Of a stretch of 64,000 nt of DNA, positions 11,001 to 23,000 are shown in pieces. This DNA comes from Ahaetulla prasina. Taxonomy: Eukaryota; Chordata; Lepidosauria; Squamata; Colubridae. The stretch spans positions 229,570,794-229,634,793 of the forward strand of contig NC_080540.1 of assembly GCF_028640845.1 (NCBI RefSeq), given 5' to 3'. Within the stretch, counting starts at the first letter, position 1, and every line of letters begins with the position of its first letter. The notes under the pieces are model-generated. The model searched no databases. It was given only the letters and a program-made list of their open reading frames with translations, and was not told where the DNA came from. Both the position numbers and the translations under genes were made by a program.

Positions 11001-14000
11001 TGAATGCTATATGTGTATTACTTTCCATTCTTGTTACCCAAATTTAGCTTTAGATCAGGATTTGAAGTTAATAAGAAAATATGGTTATTATTCATTCTAA
11101 TTAATAATCACTGTTCAATTGGCCACAATCCAACAGTCTTCACCAGGGCATATTCCAAGAAGGAGGAAACACATATAGTTTACTCCAGATGTTAACTTCT
11201 CAAATTTTGTTCTCCTTGCACATCCTTTCCAGGCAGGCTTACCAAATTGATACAAAACTTTTAAGCCTTTTTTTTTTTAAATTCAAAGATGGAGTATGCT
11301 GTTGAGGGCAGAAGACTCCTATGTAAAACTCTTGATTTCTCTGCTCACCCTGTGGAGAGAGTGAGATGTAAAGGAAGGGAGGAGAGGTATAAGAAGAAAA
11401 TCATGAGTGGGAAAATGGATTTGTAGGAATAGACAGGAAGGGAAAAAGATGATGAACTGTGATTATTATCTTAGGGTGGTTGCCTGCAGAAAGAGGCCCA
11501 GAAGCAATTTACACCCAGTGTTTTGCAAGCTGTAGTATTTTAAAAAGTAGTTTAAAAGAAGCTAATTTAGGGCAGGGAGCTTCCTGTTTTTTCCCCCACC
11601 CCATTTCTTTGGTTGAATGAGAGTCACTGTTTTCAGAATGAAACTCAGATTTTATGAATTAATGGCAAGCATCATTACCACTAAAATGGTTTTAAACATT
11701 ACTGAGGGAGATGTTTTGGTTTATTCCCAATGAAGTGGTTTCATCTTGTAAAGTTAAATGGATCTGTTATTGTTTGAACTGATACAAAGATTAGAATTAT
11801 ATTATTAAAACAATATCTTTATTCCTTTATCAACCCTTATACAAAATCAATCATTAATTTTATCTGAAGAGATTGCATAAATTTATAATTTTAGTAGGTA
11901 AAATTGGTATTGCAAAGTTTGAGAAATCTGCCTTAGACCTAAGAGTTCAACCACCTAACTAAAGTTTAAAATGCTTGAATTAGCACATGGACACTTTTTA
12001 GTGGTAGGTCCAAAAATGATTCTTTGAAATAGAAATGATTTGCCTATCTATACTTACGTTTCTGTAGAACTCTGATCTGGATTATACTTTTCATCAGGAG
12101 TGTCCAACCTTGGTATCTTAAAGACCTGTGTGCTCCCGGAATTGGCCAGCTGGGGAATTCCAGGAATTGAAGTCCTCAAGTCTTACAGTTACCAAGGATG
12201 GGCGCTGCAGTTATGGTATTGCAGATGTTCATTGGTATATTTTGTGTTTCTTTTAAGAATCTCAACCAGAACCCAAGGACGCTCTTACCCAAATTTTATG
12301 GCCTGTATTGTGTTCAGTCGGGGGGTATTAATATCAGGATAGTTGTGATGAACAATGTTCTGCCTCGAGCACTGAAAATGCATTACAACTACGACTTGAA
12401 AGGGTCTACGTACAAAAGAAGAGCATCCCGAAAAGAACGGGAGAAGTCTAACCCCACATTTAAAGACTTGGATTTCTTGCAAGATTTGCACGAAGGATTA
12501 TATTTTGACTCGGACACCTATAGCGCATTGATGAAAACGCTACAAAGAGATTGCCGAGTAAGTGAAAAATTTTGAGTTCAACCTCTATTATCAAGCTATT
12601 ACTCTCCTGTTAACAAGGTATTGTATAAACATTGTATGAAGATGTGTTGTCCTGTAGTTTATAACACAGGTCTCCAACCTTTGTCCCTTTAAGACTTGTA
12701 GACTTCAACTCCCAGAGTCCCTCAGCCAGCTTTGTTCTGAGAGAGAGAACTCTGGGAGCTGAAGTCCACAAGTCTTAAAGGGACCAAGGTTGGAGACCTC
12801 TGGTTTATAAAACCTATGCCATCATTGAATTACTTTTTTTGCTGAAAGTAGAATGCACCTGGGTTGGCCTTCAAATTAAACTGCAATTTACTTACTTTTA
12901 TTTCATCTTCTTCCTATATTGATGCTTTTTATTATTCCCTAAGGTTGAACATTGTTTGTCTTGTGCTGCAAATTAGTTCACACCAAACCAAGAGTAAATC
13001 CCATTAAATTCAATTATACGTATTTATGAGCAGACATAGATAAATTTCCACTTTTATTTAAGGATTATGGATATGGATTAAGATGCATGTGCTCAAGGTC
13101 CATTGTCTTTTTTACCCAGATAATATTTTATTCTGTCATCTTTGCTATTTTCACTTAGCTGTTTGGTTACTCTTTGGAGACCAAATATTTTTACAGACAT
13201 TATTTGTTGTGTTCCAAGTTGTTATTGATCATAATACTTCATTTTTTTGGTCTTTTTTTCCATTCCAAGTTTTACAGTAGGAATGTCCTGTTTCTTTCAT
13301 CTGTCAGTCTCCTATTTCTTTTGAATCTTCTCATATCCTGCCACGCAATTCTTTGCCCCATACATAATGCCCTGTTATATTCTTCTTCTGCCTTAAGGCA
13401 TTTATTTCCATTTTGCTGCATTCCTGATTTTTTCATAAGCAAAATTATTTCTCTGTTTTAAATTTTGAGTGCAGAATAAAAAATCAACAGGTATATTAGT
13501 ACGTCAAGCACGAGTGTTAATCTTGTTACCTTATCTGGAGTCTATGTAGCATTTATTGAAGTTTTGCAGATATATGGATGTATATATTTATGAATAGGTT
13601 TAACTATTTAAAAAATGGGGAGTAATTTCAAATTAATTGCCTTAAGAACTTAACAAATAGAATAAATAAATTGATAATAAAATGCATATTATTTAAGAAA
13701 ATTGAGAGGAAATTATTTTGGTTTAGGAAAAAAAGATTGAAACAAGACAGTTGGTGTGCAATGTAGGCCAGTCCCAGCCACTTTTAAAACTAGATTTCCC
13801 CCCCTTATTTCTGAGACTGGATTATGGAGAACGGTGTTGACATATCATTTAGATATACAGGCATAATTTTATTTTATTTTATTATTCGGGTTTTCTCCCG
13901 CGTAAAATTGGAAGTGTCTTGGCGACGTTTCGACGAAGTCTCATTCAGTGGTGGGATTCAAATAATTTAACAACCTGTTCTCTGCCCTAATGATCAGCTG

Positions 14001-17000
14001 GCTAGGTGTGGCTCGGTGGTCATGTGACTGGGTGTGGCCAATTCAACGTCACTCATGTCGATGGGCACTTCGCTTTTGCTGTTATAGTGTACTAAGGGTT
14101 AACCAGAGAGGCAGTTTCTATATGCAGGGAAATAAAAATCAGGCTAGAAACACCACCAGAATGTTTCCTTCCTGCCTTCCTTACAGGATTAGCCCTGTAA
14201 AGTACAAAAAAACAAAATAAGATTTCTTCCGACAACCGATTCTCCGAATTGCTTAGAAAGTTAACAACCAGTTCTCCCGAATAGGTGCGAACTGGCTGAA
14301 TCCCACCACTGTGTGTATGTGTGTGTGAGTGTGGGTCTTGCGTCATTCTTCATGTTAGGGAACCGTTTGTCTTGGATTTTAGTGGGGGTTAAAATCTTAA
14401 AAACCGAACTACACACTCTCACTAACGTACTAACATCCAATGGGTTCCAAAGAAATAAGATTACCAAACTAATCCATAAAGAAACCCGCCCTTATTGACA
14501 AACGGTTCCCTAACATGAAGAATGACGCAAGACCCACACTCACGAGTGCCACACAGCATGTCACCACCGCACATCCACGCGGAAAGCAAACTCAAACCCA
14601 CACCGATGATGAAGCACGACCACGGACCAGAAGCCAGACCGCAGCTGCATCATTAGCCATTTCAAACCCCTCCAATCCATACATGCAGCAGACTGACACC
14701 CACCATGAAGATGTAACACAACCACAAACGCGAAGCCAAACAACAGCAATGCAACTCACCAACTCAAATCTCCTGCATCTCAGACCAACCTGAGCACAAC
14801 CAGGCCCCCCACAAACAGAACACCCTCCCATCCAATTAGAGCACAGCCAACCCCACCATCCAATCAGAACACAGCCAAACCCCCAACCAATCAGAACACA
14901 CCTCACCCAATCAGAACACAGCCAAGCTCCCAACCAATCAGTTCAAACCCCCACGAGCAGTTAAAAGGAAGAAACAGCTGCGATCACACATTTCTCCTAG
15001 AAGCACGAAGCTGTAAACACCTAGCCTGAAGGTGACGAATGGGATTTCGTCGAAATTTCGCCAATACACTTCCAATTTTACGCAGGAGAAAACCTGAATA
15101 ACCAAAGACCTACATACAAACACCCGCGAAAACCTGAGAAAAATCTTTATATGATTTTATGATACATAAAAATCATATAAAGATCTATAAACAAAAAAAT
15201 TCTAAAGGCAATTAAATTGAACTACATTTTTTGTTGAAATTTTACAGAAAATGGCAGTGTCTTTATATAAAAATCTAGATGCTTAAATACTCTCTTGCTC
15301 TTCCCAATCAGAATTGACTACATTATGACATTCAGAAGGCTGTGAAAAAGTAAAGTGTTATCCAGCACCGTGCAAAAACTGATTTACAGATTAGTCTATA
15401 AAATTACTGGTTTACAAACTTTTTGTTTGCTTGTCAACACAAATTTACATCAATGTGTCATTTTTCAAATAATTGGGATTGAAGTTGAAGACCACTTAGA
15501 AATGGCAATTGGCTTACAACACAGCAGTCCCCTGCTGGATTGGCTTGTGATACCACAATGATATCATATTTTACTTCTATTTCAGGCCTTGCATTGGTGG
15601 CTTGATGCATTTCAAATTGCTGGCTTCAGTTTAAGGCTTTTTAAAGACTTGGCATCTAATGGCTTCAGGACTGCCTTCTCCAACCAGAGTTGACCCGTCT
15701 ATATAACATTCCTGAGAGTAGCTGCTGGTTCATGCCCCTAGTTTCATAAAATTGCTTCCTAGTAAGAGCAGTAACAACCATATAGATAGTCCTTGACTTA
15801 CAATCATTCATTCCATAACAATTCAAAATTATGGTGTCATAGGATGAAGTGGTGGTGACACCACAGGATATGGTGTCTCCATAATTAGGACACTGTATTG
15901 CCACCACAGTCATATGATCAAAATTTGAGCCTTAGCAGTCTGGCCTCACTTAAGGCATGAGCCTCAGAGTGCATAGTGACGAGGGTGACTATGGCCAGGA
16001 CTGGTCTGGGCTGTTTATGATTTCCTGGGACAGCAAGAAGTCCCTTCATACCATGCTGTTTGGAGCTGGGCTTTGGGGTTTGCTATGACTCAGGACTTCT
16101 TGCAATCTTAGAGCTGCAACATCCCAATAAGCCCCTTTGTGCTGTGGTGTTGGCCTGACCTGCGACTAGATTTCACATTGCATTGTGATTCAGGGACTTC
16201 TTGCAACTTCAGGGTGGCAGTATGCCAAAAAGCTACTGAGCCACAATGTACTCTTTCTTTGCCTCCCTGTGCTTGCATACATGCACTCTGCACATTCTTT
16301 TCTTCACCTCCTTAGCTCGTGCTGCACTGCACACACACCCCAACTTGTGTGTGGCCTGCACCAAACCACCCAAGTCTTCCTGCACTTCCTTGCAACAACT
16401 CTAGCTCCTTACCTGGGACTTCCTTCACTTCACACCCATTCATCAAGTTACAACGGCAACTGGGACTGTTGATTGCTAAGCAATGTGGATACATGATGTT
16501 GGGCTTTATAGCCACATTGCTTAGTGACAGAAATTCCCATCTCAATTGTGGTCGTAAATTGAGACCTACTTGTAGGAGGCTTTGGAATAGCCTCCTTTTG
16601 GCACTAGAAGTAGATTGTGCTCCCCTATTATAACTTGCTGGGAGCTAATTAACACTAAATCAATCTGATGAGTTTTAGGAAATTAATTGAGATGTTGCCA
16701 TTGTGTGGGCAGTTTTACTTTTATTTTCTAATTTTGTATTGATTTACTGTGGATGTTTTGTTATGTTATAGATCTTATTGTTCCACTAACCACTGACAGT
16801 TCTTGTGATACAAAAATATCAGTCTAAATAAATGAGTATAAGATAAATCAGATAAATGACTAATAAATAAGAAAACAGATTACTTCCTCTGTTGTTGCTC
16901 ACCATTCTGTGGTGTAATTGATAGAGATAACCTCATTTTCTCTCTATAAACCCTGAAGAAGTGTGAATGTGTGATCCCCCTCCCTCTTCTTACCAAGTTT

Positions 17001-20000
17001 CCAAATTTGTTCATCTGTCATTCATTATTTTGGAATTTTATTTATCTCTTGTGCTTGAGATATGATATTGTGCAGTTTTTATCTGCAATATTAGTTTTAA
17101 AGTTGGCAAAAAAATAGGCACAGTGTCAGCTTTGGAAGCTATACTAGGTCGAAGGCTTCCACACGCTGCCACTTTCTCCTGTGTGGGAAAGTAGGGGAGT
17201 GGGGTTGTGGTACAAGGGATTATTAGACATAACAACATTCTTCCTGCGGGTCAAGGTCAGGCTGAGCTCGCATCTGGAGAAGGAGTGGCTGGAGTGATAT
17301 CTCGAGATGGGCCGCTTGAAGATTGGATAATGTGATTGGATCATAAGGGTGGGGATTTTGGAGTTTTTGTTACTGAGGGAGGAACCCAGATCCCCAGATT
17401 CGGATTTCCACCAACTGTGCCAGATTACCTATGCTAGTAAAAGAACTTTGAAAGATATTTGCTTCAGAGTCTTTTCTGCAAGGAGAGTTTTCTGGATGCT
17501 TGACACATAGACTAGGATAGGCAGGAATGAAATTCCAGTGTTCAAATTCATTAGGAAACAGCCATCAAATAATTCTTATATATAGTATAGAGAAAAATGA
17601 AATCTTATATGGTTCCTCTTCAGCCTACATTTTTCAAACCAAGATTTCCAATATTTGGATATTTTCTATACTTTAAATTGGGTTATAATAATAGGAGATA
17701 CATACACCACAAAAACTACTACATTTATTCTCATGTGTCTTTTTCTTCAATCCACTTATATATCATTTTGATCCCACTCTATGGGAGAATGAGGTCAAAT
17801 TCTCTTTTCATTAATATTCTAAATATTAAAAGGAAGAGGAAAAGCAATTATGTCTCAAATCCTAAAGCAATTTTGTATCAGCAGGAAACTCAAGTTTATG
17901 CAGATTTTAGTTTCATAGTAGATTTAATTGATTATACCAACCCCACCTCTCAAGGGATGTTGAAGAAGAAATAAGATAATGGTTCCTTTCCAAAAAAAAA
18001 ATCCAGTTAATATCCAAGCCTAATATTAATCTATGTTATAAATCAAAGCTTTTTCAGACTTTAGAACTCCTATATTCTGCTTTTGAAATTAGGGGCAATT
18101 TTTAAAAAAATTCTGAGAACTCAAAATATATTGCAAATAACTATCTGAAAAATATTCCATATAGTTTTCTCACTGCTATGACAAAAACATGAAATATCTG
18201 TAATCTCCTTAAAGTAATATATATTTACAGCAGAATTGTATTTATTACTGAATTGTATGCTTTATATTAAATTTATTTATTTTAAGTTGTTATAAATTTC
18301 ATCATTTTATGTTAAATAGCATGCAGCTTAAAACGGAGCCCTTCTTACTCCACTAGTGACCTGCTTCCAGTTTAACACAGAGCTAGTGATGTACATTTGT
18401 AAGTTAGTTTGTTCAGTCAGCTGTGTATCTTTATAATTGTATTGCAGGGCATCCCACATTTTGCCACCTTCACTCTTGGGCTTTGTATGCTAAGGGTATA
18501 TTAAAGCAAGAAAACTGTAGTGTTTTTAGACACGAGGGACTCCTACTTATTCTGAGTCTGGCAAAAGAATTTTAAAAACTTAAATTTAGATGTGATCATT
18601 TATATTGGGATATCAAATTAAAGTAATTATTTCTCTCTGTTCAATATGTTTCATTTATCTTTCTTGTAAACTCTTCCACCATTTGCAACATAACAGATTT
18701 CAGTCTAAAACCATCTGATCCTAGGTGCTGGAAAGCTTTAAAATCATGGATTATAGCTTGTTGCTTGGCATCCACATCTTGGACAGTTCAGCAAAAGAGA
18801 GAGAAGGGGAGTTTTCTCAAAATACCTCTGATTCTAAACGCCTAGGAGGACAAAGAGTTCTTTATTCAACTGCTATGGAGTCCATTCAAGGTCCAGGAAA
18901 ATCAGGGGATTGTGTCATCACAGAAAATACCAATACGTAAGTCTCCCAAAACCAGCCCTTTGAAAACAGAAAGTTACTGCATTTTTAAAATATTTTTCTT
19001 CTGTGTACTACATTTAAAGTGGGTCAGAATATCCTTCAGTTGACAAACAATAAAAGATAAAGTCAAATGGACTTAAAAAAACAACAACAAATGTTGCCTG
19101 TGAACTGCTAAGAAATATAGTACAGAGCAGATCACTTTAGCCTCTGACGATGCCAGACATAATTGCTGTGAAAGTGTCAGGATCCCAAATAATTAGACCA
19201 TGGCCTCTTAGTTCATCACCACTCCATCCCTGAAAATGTTGGGACAAAAAATGATTGATTTATCTAAGCACTTTATACATACAAAATCACAGAAATACAT
19301 CCTTAAATGCCTAGTATTATTAGAACTGTGGTGCAGCTGTTTGAAAAAGAGTACACCAGAGGAATGCATAATTTTCAGACATGGAGAAAAATCCATTTTT
19401 GACAATTGTATAGCCCTTACCATATGGTGCAAACCTTTTCACTATATATATTAAGAGGGGAATTTTTAGCTGTTAATATATTTCTATGGTTACTTTAGAA
19501 AGTAGGCTTTACAATGACTTGCTATTATTTTGTTGTTTCTGTCAGAATGGGAGGCATTCCAGCTAAAAGCTACAGAGGAGAAAAACTGCTGCTATTTATG
19601 GGCATAATTGATATCTTGCAGTCTTACAGGTAAATTTAAAATAAAATTCATTGCTTTCTGTGCAATGATTCAGTTAAAGCAGTATTGTTACCAAAGGGAG
19701 GGATAATTGTTCATTAAACTTCTTTTTGTGGTATATCATCATCAGGTTAATAAAGAAGTTGGAGCATTCTTGGAAAGCCCTTGTTTATGACGGAGTAAGT
19801 CATTTTAATGGTTTTTAGAATTATGTCAATGGTTTGTGTAAGGTGGAAAGCTCCTTTTTTTGCCTCTATTCTGTTTAGCAATAAGAGCTGCATCTATTTT
19901 ATGCATAGAGCTTTGCCATCTCTTTAAACAACTATATCTAGAATGTCTTTTCATTTTGGGCGTGTCAGGAACTAACAGAACCACAGAGTTGGAAGGGACC

Positions 20001-23000
20001 TTGGAGGCCTTCTGGTCCCAACCTTCTGCTCAAGCAGGAGACCCTATACCATTTTAGACAAATGGCTGTCCAATCTCTTCTTTAAAACTTCCAGTTTTGG
20101 AGCACCCACAATTTCTGGAGGCAAGTCTGGAAAAAAGCCACTTTAATAACTTTCTAGGGATTGTTGAATGTTTGTTTGTTTATAATTTAAGGAAATATCC
20201 CTCAAATTGCTTTTGCAATTGCTTTTTAAAAATGGATGCAATATTCTCAAAATATTACACTACTTAATAAATTAATGGTATGCTAAAAATTTGCCAGTGA
20301 AAAGTCAACAGTGAAAAGAAAACACTAAATTTTAGTTTCATGTTCCATTGTTTGATCTGTAGATTATACATCCTCTCCTCTTTTCTTACTGACAAAGCTT
20401 TTTTGTTTCTTTGTAGGATACAGTTTCAGTCCACCGACCAAGTTTTTATGCTGACAGGTTTTTAAAGTTTATGAGTACCAGAGTATTCAAAAAAAATCAG
20501 CGTAGGTACCATCATATTATGAACTAACTAAAGCCTAACTTAAACTTTATCTTTTTTTTTTCTAGAGGGGCCCCACTTGCATGATTACTTAATCTCTGAA
20601 GTTGGACTGACAGTACAGAATATAATATAAGTACTACAGGCTGATATTGTAAATTGCTGCCATGGTAGTTGGCAAAAACCCTCCAGTGTTGGCTTCTTGG
20701 AAACTCCTGTTTGCTTGTTGCAAGACAAAATGGATCTTGGATTAGATGGAGCTTTGTTCTGATTAATAGGGTTTCCCAAATTATATACTTAAGTTCCATA
20801 TGATGATGCTTTCTGTTGCTCAAGTTTATAATTTCAAGTTTACAGTTGAGAAAGCCTTGAGAGGGCAGTTCTGGATCATTAAAATATTCAGGACCACTGA
20901 AAATTCTTCCATGAATTTTCAAGATTTGGAGAAAACCAGTAGCTAATTAGAGTTGGTCGTCTGGTCAGTAAGTAAACAAAGATGTTTCAACAAATCATTG
21001 CCCAGCTATGGAACAGTAAGACAGATCAAAACAAAACTCAGCCACTTCAGCAGAGGTGCTTAATGGTTGCAAATGGAATTTCTTTTTTGAAAGACATGTA
21101 ACTGGAATGAAAGGAAGCTGAACCTTGGCTTGATTACATGCACCCAAGTTGAGGTTCAGCTTCCTTTCCTTCCATTTTGCTCTAACCATTTTGAAAGTTT
21201 ATGGTTAGAGCAATTAATAGTGTGTGAACTTAATTACAAATCTTGTAAGTACATCTAGATATAGATGCTTATAATATTCAATGTAAGGGATATTATAAAA
21301 TGTGGAAAACATTCTTGATTGTCTTTGAGATTGTTTACACACTACACTGCATACAAGACGCTATAAGACTTATCCTTAAATTCTAATGTGTTACTCCATG
21401 ATGTTTATGTAATGACGATATGGGCAGATATTATTCTAGTTAGACTGATATGGAAAATAATCTTGTTCATGCCATATCTCTGTCCAGTCCCTTTAATGGA
21501 GGAACATGCGTTTGAACTTAGCATTTCTTCCCTGTGCAGGAGATGAAGGTTGGCTGGGTTAGGGGAGAGCCTGGGCTGAATGTCTTGTCAATGTCACAAC
21601 ATTCATTGGCCTGCTCTCTCCAGAGAAGCAGCACCTTGTCAACTAGAAGAGATCTTTAGATGCAGATAACATTTCTTATTTACATAGGAACAGATGAATC
21701 TTTAAATATTACCATAAAAATGAATATTATAGCTCATCACATTAAATTACTTACTACAGTTCTTAAATCATTTTGGCTATCCAGAAAAATGAACTAAGAT
21801 TGAAATTTACTTTGGATTATACTTTGAATCTGGTTTTTCCCCTTACGTTATATGCAAGAAATTTTTTGTCTATACTGCCATAAAGTTGTTTCTCTTGTCT
21901 CAGATACATAAATTGAACAAATGCTGTTCATTGTTATAACCTATACTTAGCCTCTTAGTAACGCCTTGCCATATAAAAGTTAAGTTCAAGTTTTATTAAC
22001 CTGTAATTAAAATCTGCTGTTTCTCACATTTATACTGGCACATACTATGGATTTTTCTGAAGACAAATGATTGTATCATATTTACGATAATGGCAGTTAT
22101 TTGAGTAAAATCTGTTCAAGTCTCTTTTGGGACATCCAGTGAAAGGAAGCGTTTGCATAATAATGGAAAGTTGGCTATTAAAATAATCTATATTTACATT
22201 ATTTTCATTATCTCCCTTTTAAAACCCCAGTTTTGAAGTCATCTCCTTCCAAGAAACGATGCAATTCTATTGCTGCTCTAAAAGCTACATCACAAGAATA
22301 TGTGTCAGTAGTTAGCCAAGACTGGAAAGATGAAAAGCATGATTTACTCACAGAAGGACAAAGTTACTGTAGCCTTGATGAAGAAGGTAATAAGATGCTC
22401 TAGATTCCAAAACTAGCATTCTTTGCCAAAAGGAAAAAGTTATAGTTTTAAAACAGAGATGGACATTCTGGTATTCCAGAAGAATAGTAAATAATGAAGC
22501 TCCCTAATTCCCTTCGTAAGAACCTCCAGACTCCTTTCAAATTGATTTTAAGTCTTTTGAAAAATAATATCAATTGTATTTAATTATATTTTCATTTAAT
22601 TAAATTGCATTAAATTCAGCTTTTATGCTAGACTTGCCTACTTCTCTCAAATGAGCCCCCTGCTATATCGACTAAAACTCAAATACAGTCCTTGACCTGA
22701 AATAATTGTATACCTCTTGCTTAAACAAATGGAAAAAATGTTTTAAGCTTTTCTGAAGATAATAGATAATAATACCAGATTACCTAAAACAAACCCCAAC
22801 TTAATATGCATTAAGATTGAGTGTTATCTTAACACTCTGTAAATCAAGATCTTTGGTTCAAAGGCAGAATGCAATAAGGGATTTAAAAGGAGGAAGGCAC
22901 ACCCAGCCACAATATTAATCCATAACTTTATAAACCCCTCATTAATGAAGCTGTGGATGATCACACAAACACAGCATTTTTATACCTCATGTGTGTGTAT

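Larger units (their letters stand above)
13882..15130. mobile_element. Rearranged Penelope-like retroelement region
   Basis: The segment 13882-13945 (TTATTCGGGTTTTCTCCCGC...) recurs inverted at 15036-15102, so the region is bounded by inverted copies of one terminal sequence. Inside, 14325-14371 and 14497-14543 form a perfect 47-bp inverted repeat. The + frame at about 14390-14497 reads [19 protein letters not shown] then [12 protein letters not shown], which resembles the C-terminal reverse-transcriptase/linker part of Penelope-like elements. A GC-rich linker, a CCAAT-rich repeat and a hammerhead-like core follow. The inverted arrangement suggests two partial copies joined head to head. The family call rests on recognition only. 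Confidence 0.5.

Noticed and set aside
14515..14793. 92-codon Thr/Gln-rich open frame in the Penelope-like region
   Set aside because: Follows a stop after the reverse-transcriptase-like fragment. Low-complexity composition suggests linker DNA rather than a protein.
17130..17420. GC-richer intronic patch as a possible LTR
   Set aside because: No matching second LTR, no TG...CA ends with target duplication and no primer-binding site could be found.
17597..17974. 125-codon open frame on the + strand
   Set aside because: Composition rich in Ile, Tyr, Asn and Lys as expected from AT-rich DNA; no domain or flanking splice signals.
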